A stretch of 64,000 nucleotides of DNA from Photobacterium profundum SS9 (GCF_000196255.1 NC_006370.1:2617411-2681410); one strand, 5' to 3'. Positions 26,875-37,289 are shown, numbered from the stretch's first letter. Made by a program: numbers and translations. Notes: generated from the letters alone by a model not told the origin.

Positions 26875-28218
26875 ATGAACCAGAACGAAATTACTCTACC
26901 TAAGGAAAGTGGGTCTGGACTTGGACCGTTTTCTAATTTAAAAATCTTCGGAATACCTTTTAGTTTATTTGGTGTATTAACTGCAATAATGCTAGTTGCA
27001 CACATGACTGATTCTTTACCAAACAATATTGTTGGTGGTTTCGGTTTTATGTTTGTAATTGGTGCAATATTTGGTGAGATTGGTCAGCGACTACCTATCT
27101 TCAACAAATATATTGGTGGCGCACCAGTAATGATTTTCTTAGTTGCTGCTTGGTTTGTACAACAAGGCATGCTAACTCAGAACGAAATCGATACTGTAAC
27201 TTACGTTATGAAAAAGACCGACTTCCTCGATCTATTCATTGCTGTATTGATTACTGGTTCGATTTTGGCTGTTAACCGTAAACTACTGCTTAAATCACTA
27301 GTAGGTTATATCCCAACAATTTTAGCCGCCGTTGCTGGCGCATCCATTTTAGGAATTATTGGCGGTGCCATTTTTGGCATCCCTGTAGACCGCATCATGA
27401 TGCTTTACGTACTACCTATCATGGGTGGTGGTAACGGTGCTGGTGCAATCCCTCTATCAGAGATTTACGAGTCTGTAACTGGCGGTTCTAAAGAACAATA
27501 CTACTCAGTTGCTATCGCTATCCTAACAATCGCTAACATCGTTGCTATCGTTGTTGCGGCTACGCTTGATACTATCGGTAAGAAATTCCCTGCACTAACA
27601 GGTAACGGTGAATTACTACGTAAAGCAAGCTTAGATGTTGAAGAAGCAAAAACTCCAGAAATTACTCCACGTGAGATTGCTATTGGCCTAATGCTAGCAG
27701 CATGTGTTTACACAATTTCTTATGCTCTATCTAAGAAAATCCTACCAGGCTTTGGTGACGTTAAGATCCACACCTTTGCTTACATGGTAATCATCGTAGC
27801 TATTCTTAATGCAACAGGCCTATGTCCTGAAGGCATTAAAGAAGGTGCTAAGCGTCTAGGAACGTTCTTCACTAAGCACTTACTTTGGGTATTGATGGTA
27901 GGTGTTGGTATTGCTTACACAGACCTTAACTCAATCATCAGCGCTTTGACGTTCACTAACGTAATCATTGCAGCAATGATTGTTGTAGGTGCTGTATTCG
28001 GCTCTGCAATCGGTGGTTGGGTAATGGGCTTTTACCCTATCGAAGCATCAATCACCGCTGGTCTATGTATGGCTAACCGTGGTGGTTCTGGTGACCTTGA
28101 AGTACTAGCTGCTTCTGATCGCATGAACCTAATCTCTTACGCACAAATTTCCTCCCGTCTGGGTGGCGGTATCGTTCTAATTATTGCCAGTATTGTATTT
28201 GGCATATTAGGCGGTTAA
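26875..28218 (+). CDS. citS: sodium-dependent citrate symporter (2-hydroxycarboxylate transporter family)
   Basis: 447-residue inner-membrane protein that closely follows Klebsiella CitS: FGEIGQRLPIFNKYIGGAPV, LLLKSLVGYIPTILA, IMMLYVLPIMGGGNGAGAIP with the first GGxG re-entrant loop, LWVLMVGVGIAYTDL, and MANRGGSGDLEVLAASDRMN with the second loop. A conserved arginine lies in ISSRLGGG. It takes up citrate with Na+ for anaerobic fermentation and heads the + strand operon citS-oadGAB. A hairpin 20 bases after the stop probably tunes readthrough into oadG. Confidence 0.95.
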   Translation: MNQNEITLPKESGSGLGPFSNLKIFGIPFSLFGVLTAIMLVAHMTDSLPNNIVGGFGFMFVIGAIFGEIGQRLPIFNKYIGGAPVMIFLVAAWFVQQGMLTQNEIDTVTYVMKKTDFLDLFIAVLITGSILAVNRKLLLKSLVGYIPTILAAVAGASILGIIGGAIFGIPVDRIMMLYVLPIMGGGNGAGAIPLSEIYESVTGGSKEQYYSVAIAILTIANIVAIVVAATLDTIGKKFPALTGNGELLRKASLDVEEAKTPEITPREIAIGLMLAACVYTISYALSKKILPGFGDVKIHTFAYMVIIVAILNATGLCPEGIKEGAKRLGTFFTKHLLWVLMVGVGIAYTDLNSIISALTFTNVIIAAMIVVGAVFGSAIGGWVMGFYPIEASITAGLCMANRGGSGDLEVLAASDRMNLISYAQISSRLGGGIVLIIASIVFGILGG

Positions 28219-28238
28219 TTAATCCCCCCCTGTTAGGG

Positions 28239-28256
28239 GAGCGTGATAGCACGCTC
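28239..28256 (+). other. hairpin between citS and oadG
   Basis: GAGCGTG (28239-28245) pairs with CACGCTC (28250-28256), with CCCC/GGGG just outside on the left. No T run follows, so this is a partial attenuator or a processing site rather than a full stop. Confidence 0.45.
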
Positions 28257-28288
28257 TCCTTATTATTTGTTTTGGAGTCACAAAATTA

Positions 28289-28546
28289 ATGGAACAGAGC
28301 TTATTTTCGGAAGGACTTAATCTGCTCATGCTTGGCATGGGCTTTGTTTTTATCTTCCTAGTATTCTTGGTTTTTGCAACAACGTTCATGTCTAACATTC
28401 TGACAAAGTTTGCTCCTGAGCCTGAACCCGTTCGCAAATCTAAAAAAAGAGCATCTTCTGCTCCAGCTAAGCAAGCTAATGACAATGAGCTTGTTGCTGT
28501 AATCGCTGCTGCGGTTCACCACAAGAACTTACAGAAAAACCACTAA
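28289..28546 (+). CDS. oadG: oxaloacetate decarboxylase gamma subunit
   Basis: 85 residues with one N-terminal membrane helix (about residues 11-33, LNLLMLGMGFVFIFLVFLVF) and a charged soluble tail containing EPEPVRKSKKR and ending HHKNLQKNH. The C-terminal histidines may bind zinc in this family. It anchors OadA to the Na+ pump OadB. The gene precedes oadA by 15 bases. Small size and order match Klebsiella oadGAB. Confidence 0.9.
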   Translation: MEQSLFSEGLNLLMLGMGFVFIFLVFLVFATTFMSNILTKFAPEPEPVRKSKKRASSAPAKQANDNELVAVIAAAVHHKNLQKNH

Positions 28547-28561
28547 CAAAAAGGAAAACCA

Positions 28562-30352
28562 ATGTCTGTCATCAAAAAGCCTATCGGAATTACAGATGTA
28601 GTATTGCGCGATGCTCATCAATCTCTATTTGCAACCCGTATGCGCCGAGAAGACATGTTGCCAATAGCTGAGAAGCTAGATGAAATTGGTTACTGGTCAC
28701 TTGAATGTTGGGGAGGGGCAACTTTTGACAGCTGCATTCGATTTTTGGGTGAAGATCCTTGGGAACGTCTGCGTGAGCTAAAAAAAGCGATGCCTAAAAC
28801 TCCGCTGCAAATGCTGCTACGCGGTCAAAATCTACTTGGCTATCGCCATTATGCTGATGATGTTGTAGACAAGTTTATCGAGCGTTCAGTCGTTAACGGC
28901 ATGGATGTATTCCGAGTTTTTGACGCAATGAACGATCCACGCAACATGGAACGTGCTATTGCGGCAGTTAAAAAGCAAGGCGCTCACGCTCAAGGCACAT
29001 TGTGTTATACCACCAGCCCTGCTCACAACATGCAAACTTGGGTTGATTTAGCTCAAGACCTATCTGAAATTGGTGTTAACTCAATTGCGATTAAAGATAT
29101 GGCAGGGATTCTAACTCCATATGAAGCATACGAATTGGTATCAACCCTTAAAAAGCAAGTTGATGTTGATCTACACCTACACTGCCACTCTACGGCAGGC
29201 ATGGCTGATATGACTATGATGAAAGCTATCGAAGCTGGTGTTGACCGTATTGATACAGCAATCTCATCAATGAGTGGGACATATGGTCACCCTGCTACCG
29301 AGTCACTAGTCGCTAGCCTTCAAGGCACGCCTTACGATACGGGTTTGGATATTAATAAACTCGAAAATATCGCAGCTTATTTCCGTGACGTTCGTAAGAA
29401 ATACAGCGAATTTGAAGGCCAACTGAAAGGCTCAGACTCAAGAATCATTGTCGCTCAAGTGCCAGGCGGCATGCTGACCAATATGGAAAGCCAGCTTAAG
29501 CAACAAAATGCTGCTGATAAACTTGACGAAGTGCTAATAGAAATCCCACGCGTTCGTGAAGAACTGGGGCATTTACCACTAGTGACTCCAACCTCACAAA
29601 TTGTTGGCACACAAGCGGTAATCAACGTATTGATGGGTGAACGTTACAAAAGCATCACTAAAGAAACGGCTGGTGTTCTTAAAGGTGAATACGGTCGTAC
29701 CCCTGCAGCTGTAAACGCAGAGCTGCAAGAGCGGGTTCTTAACGGAGCCCAACCAATTACTTGTCGTCCAGCTGATTGTATTGAGCCTGAGATGGACAAG
29801 CTAATTGCAGAAGTAGAAACCAAAGCAAAAACTAAAAATATTAAACTGTCAGATAGTCCAATTGATGACGTTTTAACCGTTGCTCTATTTACACAAGTAG
29901 GCTGGAAATTCCTAGAAAATAGAGATAACCCAGATGTATTTGAGCCAGTTCCAACAATAAAATCACAATCAACAACTGAGAAAAAAACAATGTCAAATAC
30001 AAACGCTTCTGGTGTATACACCATTACTGTAAACAACCAAAGCTATGTAGTTCAGGTTGATGAAGGTGGTGATGTAACTAACGTCCAATCTGCCACCCCT
30101 GCAGCCGCTCCTGCCGCAGCACAAGTTGATGCATCTGATGCCGAAGATATGGATGCACCGCTTTCTGGTAACATTTGGAAAATCCATACTAAGCCTGGTG
30201 AAGCAGTTAAAGAAGGCGATGTGTTGCTTATCCTAGAAGCAATGAAGATGGAAACAGAAATTCGCGCCCCTCGTGATGGCGTAGTTGTTAATGTGGACGT
30301 TAGCGAAGGCGATGCTGTTCAGGTTGGCGAACCACTTCTGCAACTTGCTTAA
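28562..30352 (+). CDS. oadA: oxaloacetate decarboxylase alpha subunit
   Basis: 596-residue biotin enzyme that moves the carboxyl of oxaloacetate onto biotin. The carboxyltransferase TIM barrel fills about residues 1-300 ([48 protein letters not shown] with the metal histidines). A conserved domain and a Pro/Ala-rich linker follow. The C-terminal biotinyl domain has its lysine at K562 in EAMKMET. AAGGA lies six bases before the ATG. It completes the citrate to pyruvate route with CitS and citrate lyase. Confidence 0.96.
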   Translation: MSVIKKPIGITDVVLRDAHQSLFATRMRREDMLPIAEKLDEIGYWSLECWGGATFDSCIRFLGEDPWERLRELKKAMPKTPLQMLLRGQNLLGYRHYADDVVDKFIERSVVNGMDVFRVFDAMNDPRNMERAIAAVKKQGAHAQGTLCYTTSPAHNMQTWVDLAQDLSEIGVNSIAIKDMAGILTPYEAYELVSTLKKQVDVDLHLHCHSTAGMADMTMMKAIEAGVDRIDTAISSMSGTYGHPATESLVASLQGTPYDTGLDINKLENIAAYFRDVRKKYSEFEGQLKGSDSRIIVAQVPGGMLTNMESQLKQQNAADKLDEVLIEIPRVREELGHLPLVTPTSQIVGTQAVINVLMGERYKSITKETAGVLKGEYGRTPAAVNAELQERVLNGAQPITCRPADCIEPEMDKLIAEVETKAKTKNIKLSDSPIDDVLTVALFTQVGWKFLENRDNPDVFEPVPTIKSQSTTEKKTMSNTNASGVYTITVNNQSYVVQVDEGGDVTNVQSATPAAAPAAAQVDASDAEDMDAPLSGNIWKIHTKPGEAVKEGDVLLILEAMKMETEIRAPRDGVVVNVDVSEGDAVQVGEPLLQLA

Positions 30353-30369
30353 CAGGATATAATAGTCAC

Positions 30370-31671
30370 ATGGATAAGATTCTTGCATTAGTTAACGATT
30401 TTGGCTTCTTCCATCTTCAATGGGGGCAGGCAATTATGATTTTCGTAGGGCTAATCTTGCTCTACTTGGCAATCGTGAAACAGTTTGAACCATTACTGCT
30501 CGTTCCAATCGGGTTTGGTGGCATCTTAGCTAACCTTCCAGATGCGGGTTTAGCATTGTCTGCGGTAGAGAATGCTCTTCATTTCGCCAAACCAGAAGTA
30601 TTATTGGAATTTGCTAACACACTATCAATTGCTGGCCATACGGTAGCAGATATTAAGCAAGCAATGATTACTGCGACTCCTACTCAGTTGGCAAATCTAC
30701 ATTTACTTGCTCAAGAGTATCAGTATTCAGATGGTATGTTATACCTATTCTATAGCGTTTCTATCGCATCAGGCGCAGGCCCATTAGTTATCTTCATGGG
30801 AGTTGGTGCCATGACAGATTTCGGACCATTGCTTGCTAACCCGAAAACACTGCTACTCGGGGCAGCCGCACAGTTTGGTATTTTTGCTACGGTACTAGGT
30901 GCGCTAGCACTAAGCTCAATGGGAATGATGGACTTTAGCGTAGCTCAAGCTGCTGCTATCGGTATTATCGGTGGTGCAGATGGTCCTACTGCGATCTACG
31001 TATCTAGTATGCTGGCACCTGAATTACTTGGTGCTATTGCTGTTGCTGCTTACTCGTACATGGCTCTAGTTCCAATGATTCAGCCGCCAATTATGCGAGC
31101 ACTTACCACTGAGGCTGAGCGTAACATTACAATGTCACAATTGCGAAAGGTGAGCAAGATTGAAAAAATTTGCTTCCCATTACTCTTGTTGCTGCTTATT
31201 GCACTATTGCTACCTTCCGCGACTCCATTATTGGGTATGTTCTGTTTCGGTAATATCATGCGAGAATGTGGTGTGGTTGAGCGTCTTTCTGATACCGCAC
31301 AAAATGCTCTAATCAACATCGTTACCATTTTCCTTGGCCTTTCTGTTGGTTCCAAGCTGGTCGCTGAAAAATTCCTTCAACCACAGACTATTGGCATTTT
31401 GGCGTTGGGAATCGTTGCGTTCTGTATTGGCACTGCTACTGGCATTTTGATGGCCAAATTAATGAACCGCTTTGTTAAGAATAAAGTTAATCCATTGATT
31501 GGCTCTGCTGGTGTGTCCGCCGTTCCAATGGCTGCACGAGTATCCAACAAAGTAGGCTTGGAAGCTAACTCGCAAAACTTTCTGCTAATGCATGCTATGG
31601 GTCCTAACGTAGCTGGTGTTATCGGTTCTGCTGTTGCAGCGGGTGTTATGATCAAGTATGTACTTGGTTAA
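30370..31671 (+). CDS. oadB: oxaloacetate decarboxylase beta subunit (Na+ pump)
   Basis: 433-residue integral membrane subunit that decarboxylates carboxybiotin and drives Na+ out. The key loop [16 protein letters not shown] carries the family's sodium-binding aspartate. Further on, [14 protein letters not shown] and [18 protein letters not shown] are typical. It begins 17 bases after oadA and ends at a strong terminator, which closes the transport-decarboxylase operon before the regulators. Confidence 0.95.
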   Translation: MDKILALVNDFGFFHLQWGQAIMIFVGLILLYLAIVKQFEPLLLVPIGFGGILANLPDAGLALSAVENALHFAKPEVLLEFANTLSIAGHTVADIKQAMITATPTQLANLHLLAQEYQYSDGMLYLFYSVSIASGAGPLVIFMGVGAMTDFGPLLANPKTLLLGAAAQFGIFATVLGALALSSMGMMDFSVAQAAAIGIIGGADGPTAIYVSSMLAPELLGAIAVAAYSYMALVPMIQPPIMRALTTEAERNITMSQLRKVSKIEKICFPLLLLLLIALLLPSATPLLGMFCFGNIMRECGVVERLSDTAQNALINIVTIFLGLSVGSKLVAEKFLQPQTIGILALGIVAFCIGTATGILMAKLMNRFVKNKVNPLIGSAGVSAVPMAARVSNKVGLEANSQNFLLMHAMGPNVAGVIGSAVAAGVMIKYVLG

Positions 31672-31686
31672 TACAAAAACTTAATT

Positions 31687-31750
31687 AATGTGAAGCCTTA
31701 TATTTGTGTCAACTATAAGACACTGATTCGGGTTTCACATTTCTTTTTTT
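31687..31750 (+). terminator. oadB terminator
   Basis: AATGTGAAGCC (31687-31697) pairs with GGTTTCACATT (31731-31741) with one G-U pair. An inner GTGTC/GACAC hairpin sits in the loop. The stem is followed by TCTTTTTTT. Confidence 0.75.
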
Positions 31751-31782
31751 GATAATCTAGCCACTAGCGTACTTAACCCGCC

Positions 31783-33435
31783 ATGCCTTTATACATTATG
31801 TCTCATATAACCAACCAGAATGTGTCTTTTCGACAACGCATCTGGATACTCCTTGTCTCTGTCATCGTATTGCAAATCATCATGATTGGCGGTGTATTTC
31901 ACTTTAGTCTTTCCAATACTCTCAATCATCAAATCAGTACTCGTGCAGTTATTCAAGCGAGAGAGATAGCCAGTGATCCACAGCTAATTAAAGCCGTAAT
32001 GGGAAGAGATACAAAAGATTTAAAAAAACAAATTGACAGGCTACAGCGATTATCAGATGCAGATTTTATCGTTGCAGGCGACAGTAACGGACTCCGCCTA
32101 GCTCACCCTAATGGGGCGAAGGTGGGATACCCGATGCAAGGAGGGGACAACGCTAGAGCACTAAAAGAAGGTAAGCACTATTTCTCCACCCGAAAAGGTA
32201 GTCTTGGTTTTGCAATCAGGGGGAAGTCACCTATTTTCTCACCATCAGGGAAAATTATCGGCGTTATCTCTGTTGGCTACTTACTAGATAAAGTCGGTGA
32301 CTGGTTACTAATCTATTCATACCCATTCTTTTTTGCCTTGTTATTAATGCTAATGATCTCTTCTATTGGTGCTTGGTTTTTTACTTGGCACATGAAAAAA
32401 CAAATGTATGGGATGGAACCAGAAGAGATAGCCCTATCCCACCGAGTACAAAAGTCAGTATTCGAGGCAGTGTACGAAGGAATAGTAGCCGTTGATCATA
32501 ATGGCCAAATTTTGGCTGTAAATAAGCGAGCATTGAGCATATTGGGAATTTCACACTTTCCAGAACACTTAGACGGTAGGATAATCAATAAATTCGCTAC
32601 ACCAGCATTCTTTTTTATGGGCGTTGATGAAAATGGTAAATCCGATGACGTAGAACGAAAAAATGACTTAATCACTTGTAATGGTGAAACCTTAATTGCG
32701 ACTAGAGTTAGAATCTGGGAAGGCAAAATACATGCAGGTTGGGTTATTAGCTTCCGTCCCCGTAATGATCTTAATATCCTTACATCGCAATTAACTCAAA
32801 TTCGCATAGAAACTGACAGTATGCGTGTTTTGAGTCACGAATACGCAAACAAACTATCAACGATTAGTGGATTAATTCAGATTGGTGCTCATGAAGAAGC
32901 ACTGCAAACAATTCGAAGTGAAACAGAAACTCACCAAAAGCTAATTGATTTCATTTCGCAGACTTTTCATTCTAAAGTTATTGCCGGTCTTTTGCTGGGC
33001 AAATACAGCCGCGCTAAAGAACTTGGTCTAAACCTAATTTTTGATCCTTGCTGTCAATTAGAAAAGAAACCGACAAATTTATCCGTAGATGAGCTAGCTG
33101 CTATTGTTGGCAATCTACTTGATAACGCTTATGAAGCGACTATAAAAAACCCTAATTCTAATAAAACAATTCTAATTTTACTTACTGACGCCAGCAACGA
33201 ACTGGTTATAGAAGTAGCTGACAATGGTACCGGAATATCAGACAACATCGCTGATTCTTTATTTACTAAAGGAGTAAGTAGTAAAGAACAACCAGGACAC
33301 GGTGTTGGCCTTTATTTAGTTCACAATTTTGTTACCCGAGCCGGTGGAACAATATTGGTGGACGAAGCTGAACCTCAAGGCACCATTTTTTCTTTATTTA
33401 TTCCAAACAAGAGTCTTGCAGATGGAAATTTTTGA
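31783..33435 (+). CDS. citA: sensor histidine kinase of the citrate two-component system
   Basis: 550-residue CitA/DcuS-type kinase. The first membrane helix is at about residues 18-38. A periplasmic PAS/Cache domain (about 40-170, with SDADFIVAGDSNGLRLAHP) would bind citrate. A second helix lies near 175-197 and a cytoplasmic PAS at 215-330. The phosphorylated histidine is H352 in VLSHEYANKLSTISG. The ATPase domain has GNLLDNAYEAT and DNGTGISDN. The last 14 bases overlap citB. The start is uncertain: an ATG five codons later is equally possible and neither has a good ribosome binding site. Confidence 0.92.
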   Translation: MPLYIMSHITNQNVSFRQRIWILLVSVIVLQIIMIGGVFHFSLSNTLNHQISTRAVIQAREIASDPQLIKAVMGRDTKDLKKQIDRLQRLSDADFIVAGDSNGLRLAHPNGAKVGYPMQGGDNARALKEGKHYFSTRKGSLGFAIRGKSPIFSPSGKIIGVISVGYLLDKVGDWLLIYSYPFFFALLLMLMISSIGAWFFTWHMKKQMYGMEPEEIALSHRVQKSVFEAVYEGIVAVDHNGQILAVNKRALSILGISHFPEHLDGRIINKFATPAFFFMGVDENGKSDDVERKNDLITCNGETLIATRVRIWEGKIHAGWVISFRPRNDLNILTSQLTQIRIETDSMRVLSHEYANKLSTISGLIQIGAHEEALQTIRSETETHQKLIDFISQTFHSKVIAGLLLGKYSRAKELGLNLIFDPCCQLEKKPTNLSVDELAAIVGNLLDNAYEATIKNPNSNKTILILLTDASNELVIEVADNGTGISDNIADSLFTKGVSSKEQPGHGVGLYLVHNFVTRAGGTILVDEAEPQGTIFSLFIPNKSLADGNF

Positions 33436-34099
33436 CGTGTTAATTGTAGAAGATGAACCTAATATCGCCGAGTTCCACTCATATTACCTAAAACAAACAA
33501 GAAGATTCAGGCCTATTGGTATTGCCGGTAATTTAGCCGAAGCTCGTAAGATGGTGCAAATACTTAAGCCTAAACTTATTTTTATCGATAACTATTTACC
33601 AGATGGCAAAGGGATAGACTTACTCAAAGAAGTTACATCTTCTAAAGGTGCTGCCGATGTCATATTCATAACAGCAGCTAGTGACATGGATACCGTTCGC
33701 GAAGTAGTCCGTTGCGGTGTATTCGACTACTTACTAAAGCCAATATCTTATGACCGACTTAAAGATTCACTAGATCGTTATTTGAAATACACCAGTTCTT
33801 TATTAGCCAGTGACAATGCGAACCAGCGTCATGTAGACGAGCTATTCAATTTCCAATCAAAGAACAAGCAACTAGAGCAATTCCCAAAAGGGATCGACGA
33901 ACTAACCTTAGAAAAGGTAAAGATTGCGTTTGAAGAGTCAGATGCGATTTTTACCGCTGAATCACTGGGAAAGGTAATCGGGACAAGTAAAACAACAGCA
34001 CGACGTTATTTGGAGTTCTCTACTGCCAATGGTTTTTTAGATGCCATCATTCAGCATGGTAAAGTTGGCCGGCCAGAAAGAGTATATAGGAAGAAATAA
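33422..34099 (+). CDS. citB: response regulator of the citrate two-component system
   Basis: 225-residue CitB/DcuR-type regulator. The receiver domain has the acidic pair E10-D11 and the phospho-acceptor D56 in FIDNYLPDG. A C-terminal winged-helix region follows, with IGTSKTTARRYLEFS and GKVGRPERVYR. The start at 33422 (MEIFDVLIVEDE) gives the correct N-terminus and overlaps citA by 14 bases, so translation is coupled. It presumably activates the citC and citS promoters. Confidence 0.93.
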   Translation: MEIFDVLIVEDEPNIAEFHSYYLKQTRRFRPIGIAGNLAEARKMVQILKPKLIFIDNYLPDGKGIDLLKEVTSSKGAADVIFITAASDMDTVREVVRCGVFDYLLKPISYDRLKDSLDRYLKYTSSLLASDNANQRHVDELFNFQSKNKQLEQFPKGIDELTLEKVKIAFEESDAIFTAESLGKVIGTSKTTARRYLEFSTANGFLDAIIQHGKVGRPERVYRKK

Positions 34100-34137
34100 C
34101 ACTAAGTGTAGTGGCATCGCGATTGAGAACAGCTGAT

Positions 34138-34497
34138 ATGCAAAATATAAGAAATGAAAACATAATACAAATAATACAGCAGGCTAAGAAGACAAATCCT
34201 AAAAATAATAGACCAGTAATCATTGGCGTATCAGAGATAGATTTTACCCCCACACCTGAACGTACCAAACTTAACTCTATGATCAACAAACTTAGACGGG
34301 ATGAGATTGCAGAGCTTTATGCTTTGATGATTATTGGTCGTGGTAATTGCGATGATTGGGTATATCTAGTGGAAGCAGGAATGCATATCAAAGTAAGAGA
34401 TATATCATCTAAAGTGCAATTAGCGGATTATTTGAAGTTAGGGTTAATAAAAAAGCCAGGTAGGAATATGCTTAAAAGTAAGCTTATAGCGATTTAA
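34138..34497 (+). CDS. DUF3775-like protein
   Basis: 119-residue soluble protein. The C-terminal half matches what I recall of DUF3775: INKLRRDEIAELYALMIIGR, then DDWVYLVEAG, then LADYLKLGL. No function is known. The ATG at 34138 is preferred. A GTG at 34111 is in frame but lacks a ribosome binding site. It lies 38 bases after citB and ends at a terminator, so it may be cotranscribed with the regulators, though a link to citrate is unproven. Confidence 0.7.
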   Translation: MQNIRNENIIQIIQQAKKTNPKNNRPVIIGVSEIDFTPTPERTKLNSMINKLRRDEIAELYALMIIGRGNCDDWVYLVEAGMHIKVRDISSKVQLADYLKLGLIKKPGRNMLKSKLIAI

Positions 34498-34501
34498 ATA
34501 C

Positions 34502-34527
34502 ACAAAAGCCCCTTATGGGGCTTTTGT
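34502..34527. terminator. bidirectional terminator
   Basis: ACAAAAGCCCC (34502-34512) / GGGGCTTTTGT (34517-34527), an 11-bp stem with a TTAT loop and A/T runs on both sides. It serves the DUF3775-like gene and the convergent chemoreceptor gene. Confidence 0.85.
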
Positions 34528-34536
34528 CTTTGGCCC

Positions 34537-36183
34537 TTACAATTTGAAAGAATTGACTAGTTTATCGAGTTGATTAGATAGACTATGTAGATGTTCACTG
34601 GAATTGGCTAACTGCTCAGCGACATCAGCAGTTTCAATCGTAAGCTGGTTAATATCTTCAACATTGCGATTTATTTCGGTAACTACGCTGGACTGTTCTT
34701 CTGTCGCTGTTGCGACTTGAATATTTTGGTCGCTAATAAGCCCAATATGGTTACCTATCTGCAATAGTGAATCATTTGTATTGTCTGCTTGCTCAACAAC
34801 CAAGAGGCTTTTCTCTTTACCTTTTGACATGGCATCTACGGCGCGGCTTGATTCACTTTTCAAACGTTCTATTAAGTTTTGGATTTCATCAGTTGAGCCA
34901 GCAGAACGACTTGCAAGACTTCGAACTTCATCAGCAACCACAGCAAATCCGCGACCTTGTTCGCCAGCACGAGCAGCTTCGATTGCCGCATTAAGTGCCA
35001 GTAAATTCGTTTGATCTGAAATACTACGAATGGTTTCCAAAATAGAACTGATATCGCCAATTTGGTTAGCAAGAGACCCAACTACATCAGTTGCCTGCTC
35101 TAGTTCGTCAGTGAGATCTATAATTTGTTCACGCGCTGTACCTACATTATCTCCACCAACTTTAGCCTGGTGTGTTGCTTGTATAGCAACTTCCGAAGCC
35201 TTTGCTGCATTGCCTGCAATCTCATGTACCGTTGCGCCTAGTTCGTGAATTGCTGTGGCAACCTGAACAGTTCTATCTCTTTGGGATGTGCAGTTACTTT
35301 GAGTAATTTTAGCATCATCGGATATTTTTCTGGCAGTATCTGTTAGTTCGCGAGAGCTTGCAGCAACTTCTTCAATCGAGGTATGAACTTTATCGATGAA
35401 TAGATTAAAGCTATTCCCAATCGCAGTGATCTCATCTTTACCTGACAATTCGATACGCACATTTAACGCCATATCATTTGCAGCTGTTGCAATCGTAGTT
35501 TGTAGGTAGCTAACTCGGCGCTTAAGGCTGATGACAATGAAGTATGAAAAAATGAAGGAGATTATTAAGCTAAAGCCTATGATGACAAACATATCCAATT
35601 GACCACTTGAATAGCTTTTTTGACTAACTTCATTTTGTTCTCTGGCTTGCTCAAGCATTGAATTCATAATGCTTTGTGCTTTTTTCCTCATTTCGCCATA
35701 GCTTTTTGTATAGCGCTCATGATAGATCTGTTTTGCGGTAACAATGTCGTTATTCTCAAATGCTGTAAGCATTGGGTTAAGTTCGTTTTCAACTATTTTT
35801 TCGAATTCTATTTGTAACTCTTCAATTTCCTTTCGACGCTTTACATTTACTTGGGAATCAACAGCGTTTTGAATTGATTGACGCATTTCTGGAATATCTT
35901 CTTCACGAGCTTCCCTTGCTCTAGTAATTATTCCTTTGCTATCTCGCAGACTGGTTTCTTGCAATAGCATCATATCAATACCAACACGCATTCTTGGAAT
36001 ACGAGATGTCACATTTCCCATTGAGTGCATAGGAGATGACGTGTTTAGGTAAAGATGTTCTGCTTGGTTTCTAATATCCAGCATACTTTTTAGACCAGAG
36101 GATCCAACAAAAAGTAGTGCTATACAAGGCAAGAGTACAGCGAAAATTAATCTGGATTGAAGAGTGAATCGGTTAGCAAGCAT
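34537..36183 (-). CDS. methyl-accepting chemotaxis protein
   Basis: 548-residue chemoreceptor. The first membrane helix is at about residues 12-30, followed by a four-helix-bundle periplasmic sensor (about 33-188, helical and charged), a second helix (194-216), HAMP (217-270) and the signalling domain. The hairpin tip contains [19 protein letters not shown], which docks CheA and CheW. It ends LVNSFKL without the NWETF tail used to tether CheR. The ligand is unknown. A chemoreceptor next to the citrate genes could sense citrate, but an inserted element separates it from its original upstream context. Confidence 0.93.
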   Translation of the reverse strand: MLANRFTLQSRLIFAVLLPCIALLFVGSSGLKSMLDIRNQAEHLYLNTSSPMHSMGNVTSRIPRMRVGIDMMLLQETSLRDSKGIITRAREAREEDIPEMRQSIQNAVDSQVNVKRRKEIEELQIEFEKIVENELNPMLTAFENNDIVTAKQIYHERYTKSYGEMRKKAQSIMNSMLEQAREQNEVSQKSYSSGQLDMFVIIGFSLIISFIFSYFIVISLKRRVSYLQTTIATAANDMALNVRIELSGKDEITAIGNSFNLFIDKVHTSIEEVAASSRELTDTARKISDDAKITQSNCTSQRDRTVQVATAIHELGATVHEIAGNAAKASEVAIQATHQAKVGGDNVGTAREQIIDLTDELEQATDVVGSLANQIGDISSILETIRSISDQTNLLALNAAIEAARAGEQGRGFAVVADEVRSLASRSAGSTDEIQNLIERLKSESSRAVDAMSKGKEKSLLVVEQADNTNDSLLQIGNHIGLISDQNIQVATATEEQSSVVTEINRNVEDINQLTIETADVAEQLANSSEHLHSLSNQLDKLVNSFKL

Positions 36184-36214
36184 TGATTGAATTCCATCCG
36201 GTGTAGTTTATTTT

Positions 36215-36620
36215 GGTTGTATCGCAAAGTTTTGCAGAAGAACAAACGTATTGATTTTTAGATATAATTAAGCTACTAGCACGTAAAAATATTCTCAAAT
36301 AGATAAGCCTTCAGGATCGTCGAACTGTCTATTTTTAATCATCGACCACAGTTCTATACCCGCTGATGTGGCCTTTGTGACTATATTATTCAGATAGGCT
36401 CGGCATGCCCCCAACTATGTTAAAAGCTCAACATTGATACCTCGTTCTGCATAGGTTTCTTCAATTTCACAATAAGTCAATGTGTAGAGAGATCGTATCG
36501 AATCAATTGAAGAATGACGTCTGACGGAAAGTAACGGTCTGAAAAATGGATAGTCATTACACGAGAAGTCGTGAGTGGTGACGAAGATCATAACTGACTA
36601 CTCCAGCTTTGCGACACACC
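36215..36620 (-). mobile_element. internally deleted IS6-family element
   Basis: About 406 bp bounded by inverted ends GGTTGTATCGCAAAG (36215-36229) and, on the other strand, GGTGTGTCGCAAAGC (36606-36620). These resemble the IS6/IS26 terminal repeat. Between them are only the first 45 or so and last 35 or so codons of a transposase. No clear 8-bp target duplication is seen (TTTATTTT against TATCTCTT). It lies 31 bases upstream of the chemoreceptor start and so may alter its promoter. Confidence 0.6.
36295..36557 (-). pseudogene. IS6-family transposase fragment
   Basis: Reading from 36557: MTIHFSDRYFPSDVILQLIR, then a frameshift, then LTYCEIEETYAERGINV, which is the N-terminal signature of IS6 transposases (cf. 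the GRHFP and REIEE-type blocks). After a stop the same frame continues with GIELWSMIKNRQF, like the family's C-terminal GIE-MIKK-Q. The catalytic DDE core is missing, so the remnant cannot transpose by itself. Confidence 0.6.
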
Positions 36621-36631
36621 TATCTCTTATT

Positions 36632-36901
36632 CTATAGGGTATAGTCAGCTCGAACGATTTCTACTTTATCAGAGACCTCAATCTGCTTATTTAGATTGTC
36701 ACTATGAGCCTTGCAGAGCGGCACAACATACAAGCCTTCGATATCACTTTTCTTAACTAGTGCGCCATGATCTTGAGGGTTCAGGCAGTTCGTTTCGCAA
36801 CAAAAGTCATTGCCATCAGAGCTAAAATGACGCCAGTATTCTAACCAATTTTTTTTTGCTTTTTCCGTTTTAAGTTCTTCTGAGACATTAGTGACTATCA
36901 T
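36632..36901 (-). CDS. small Cys/His protein, possible zinc treble-clef
   Basis: 89 residues from the ATG at 36901, which has GAGAAC about eight bases upstream. A longer frame from 36976 has no better site. The middle reads FCCETNCLNPQDHGALVKKS and later VVPLCKAHSDN, a C-x3-C ... H ... C-x2-H arrangement that suggests a zinc-binding treble-clef or HNH-like fold without the full HNH catalytic set. I do not know a function. It sits between two IS6-type fragments, so it may have arrived with mobile DNA. Confidence 0.55.
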   Translation of the reverse strand: MIVTNVSEELKTEKAKKNWLEYWRHFSSDGNDFCCETNCLNPQDHGALVKKSDIEGLYVVPLCKAHSDNLNKQIEVSDKVEIVRADYTL

Positions 36902-37078
36902 TTTGTTCTCGCTTTTGTTATTTACATTGAGTGTATTACAACGAAAAAATACATCTAAATTTTCGGTCACCGTCAAATAAAGTCATACACTTAATATTCT
37001 CATTGGTTTTTATGAATTTAAGTGCAACTATAAGCTCATTTAGCGTACTTCTTTAAAGCCACTGAAATTAGTAAACAA

Positions 37079-37140
37079 TTACTTATTGAGGATGATTTCG
37101 GAAGGAAAGTGACGACCAATGAATTTGATGGTAATAATGT
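37079..37140 (-). pseudogene. second IS6-type transposase N-terminal fragment
   Basis: The minus frame reads FIGRHFPSEIILNK before a stop, matching the first residues of IS6-family transposases. Everything downstream is missing. It is a different sequence from the remnant at 36295-36557, so it comes from a separate element. Confidence 0.5.
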
Positions 37141-37171
37141 TGGGAGTAGTGAATATTGACGAAGCTATACG

Positions 37172-37262
37172 CAAAAAGGACGCTGATAAATCAGCGCCTT
37201 TCTCTAAATGTGGCGGCTTCTTTGAATGTGGCGGAGTGTTCTGGGTGAGGCGGATTTGGAAC
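37172..37262 (-). repeat. decayed copy of the tRNA-Ser 3' end and its terminator
   Basis: TGGCGGAGTG at 37229-37238 and the T-arm-like TTTGGAAC to 37262 mirror the 3' end of tRNA-Ser. The terminator-like stem at 37176-37200 repeats the one at 37295-37320 with few changes. The linker TCTCTAAATGTGGCGG is shared by both. This looks like a tandem duplication whose tRNA part has degenerated. Confidence 0.5.
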
Positions 37263-37289
37263 AAATGCCTCTAACCACAAATGCTAGAT

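Noticed and set aside
30007..30030. GGTGTATACACC palindrome in oadA
   Set aside because: Within the coding sequence of the linker before the biotin domain; coding constraint explains it.
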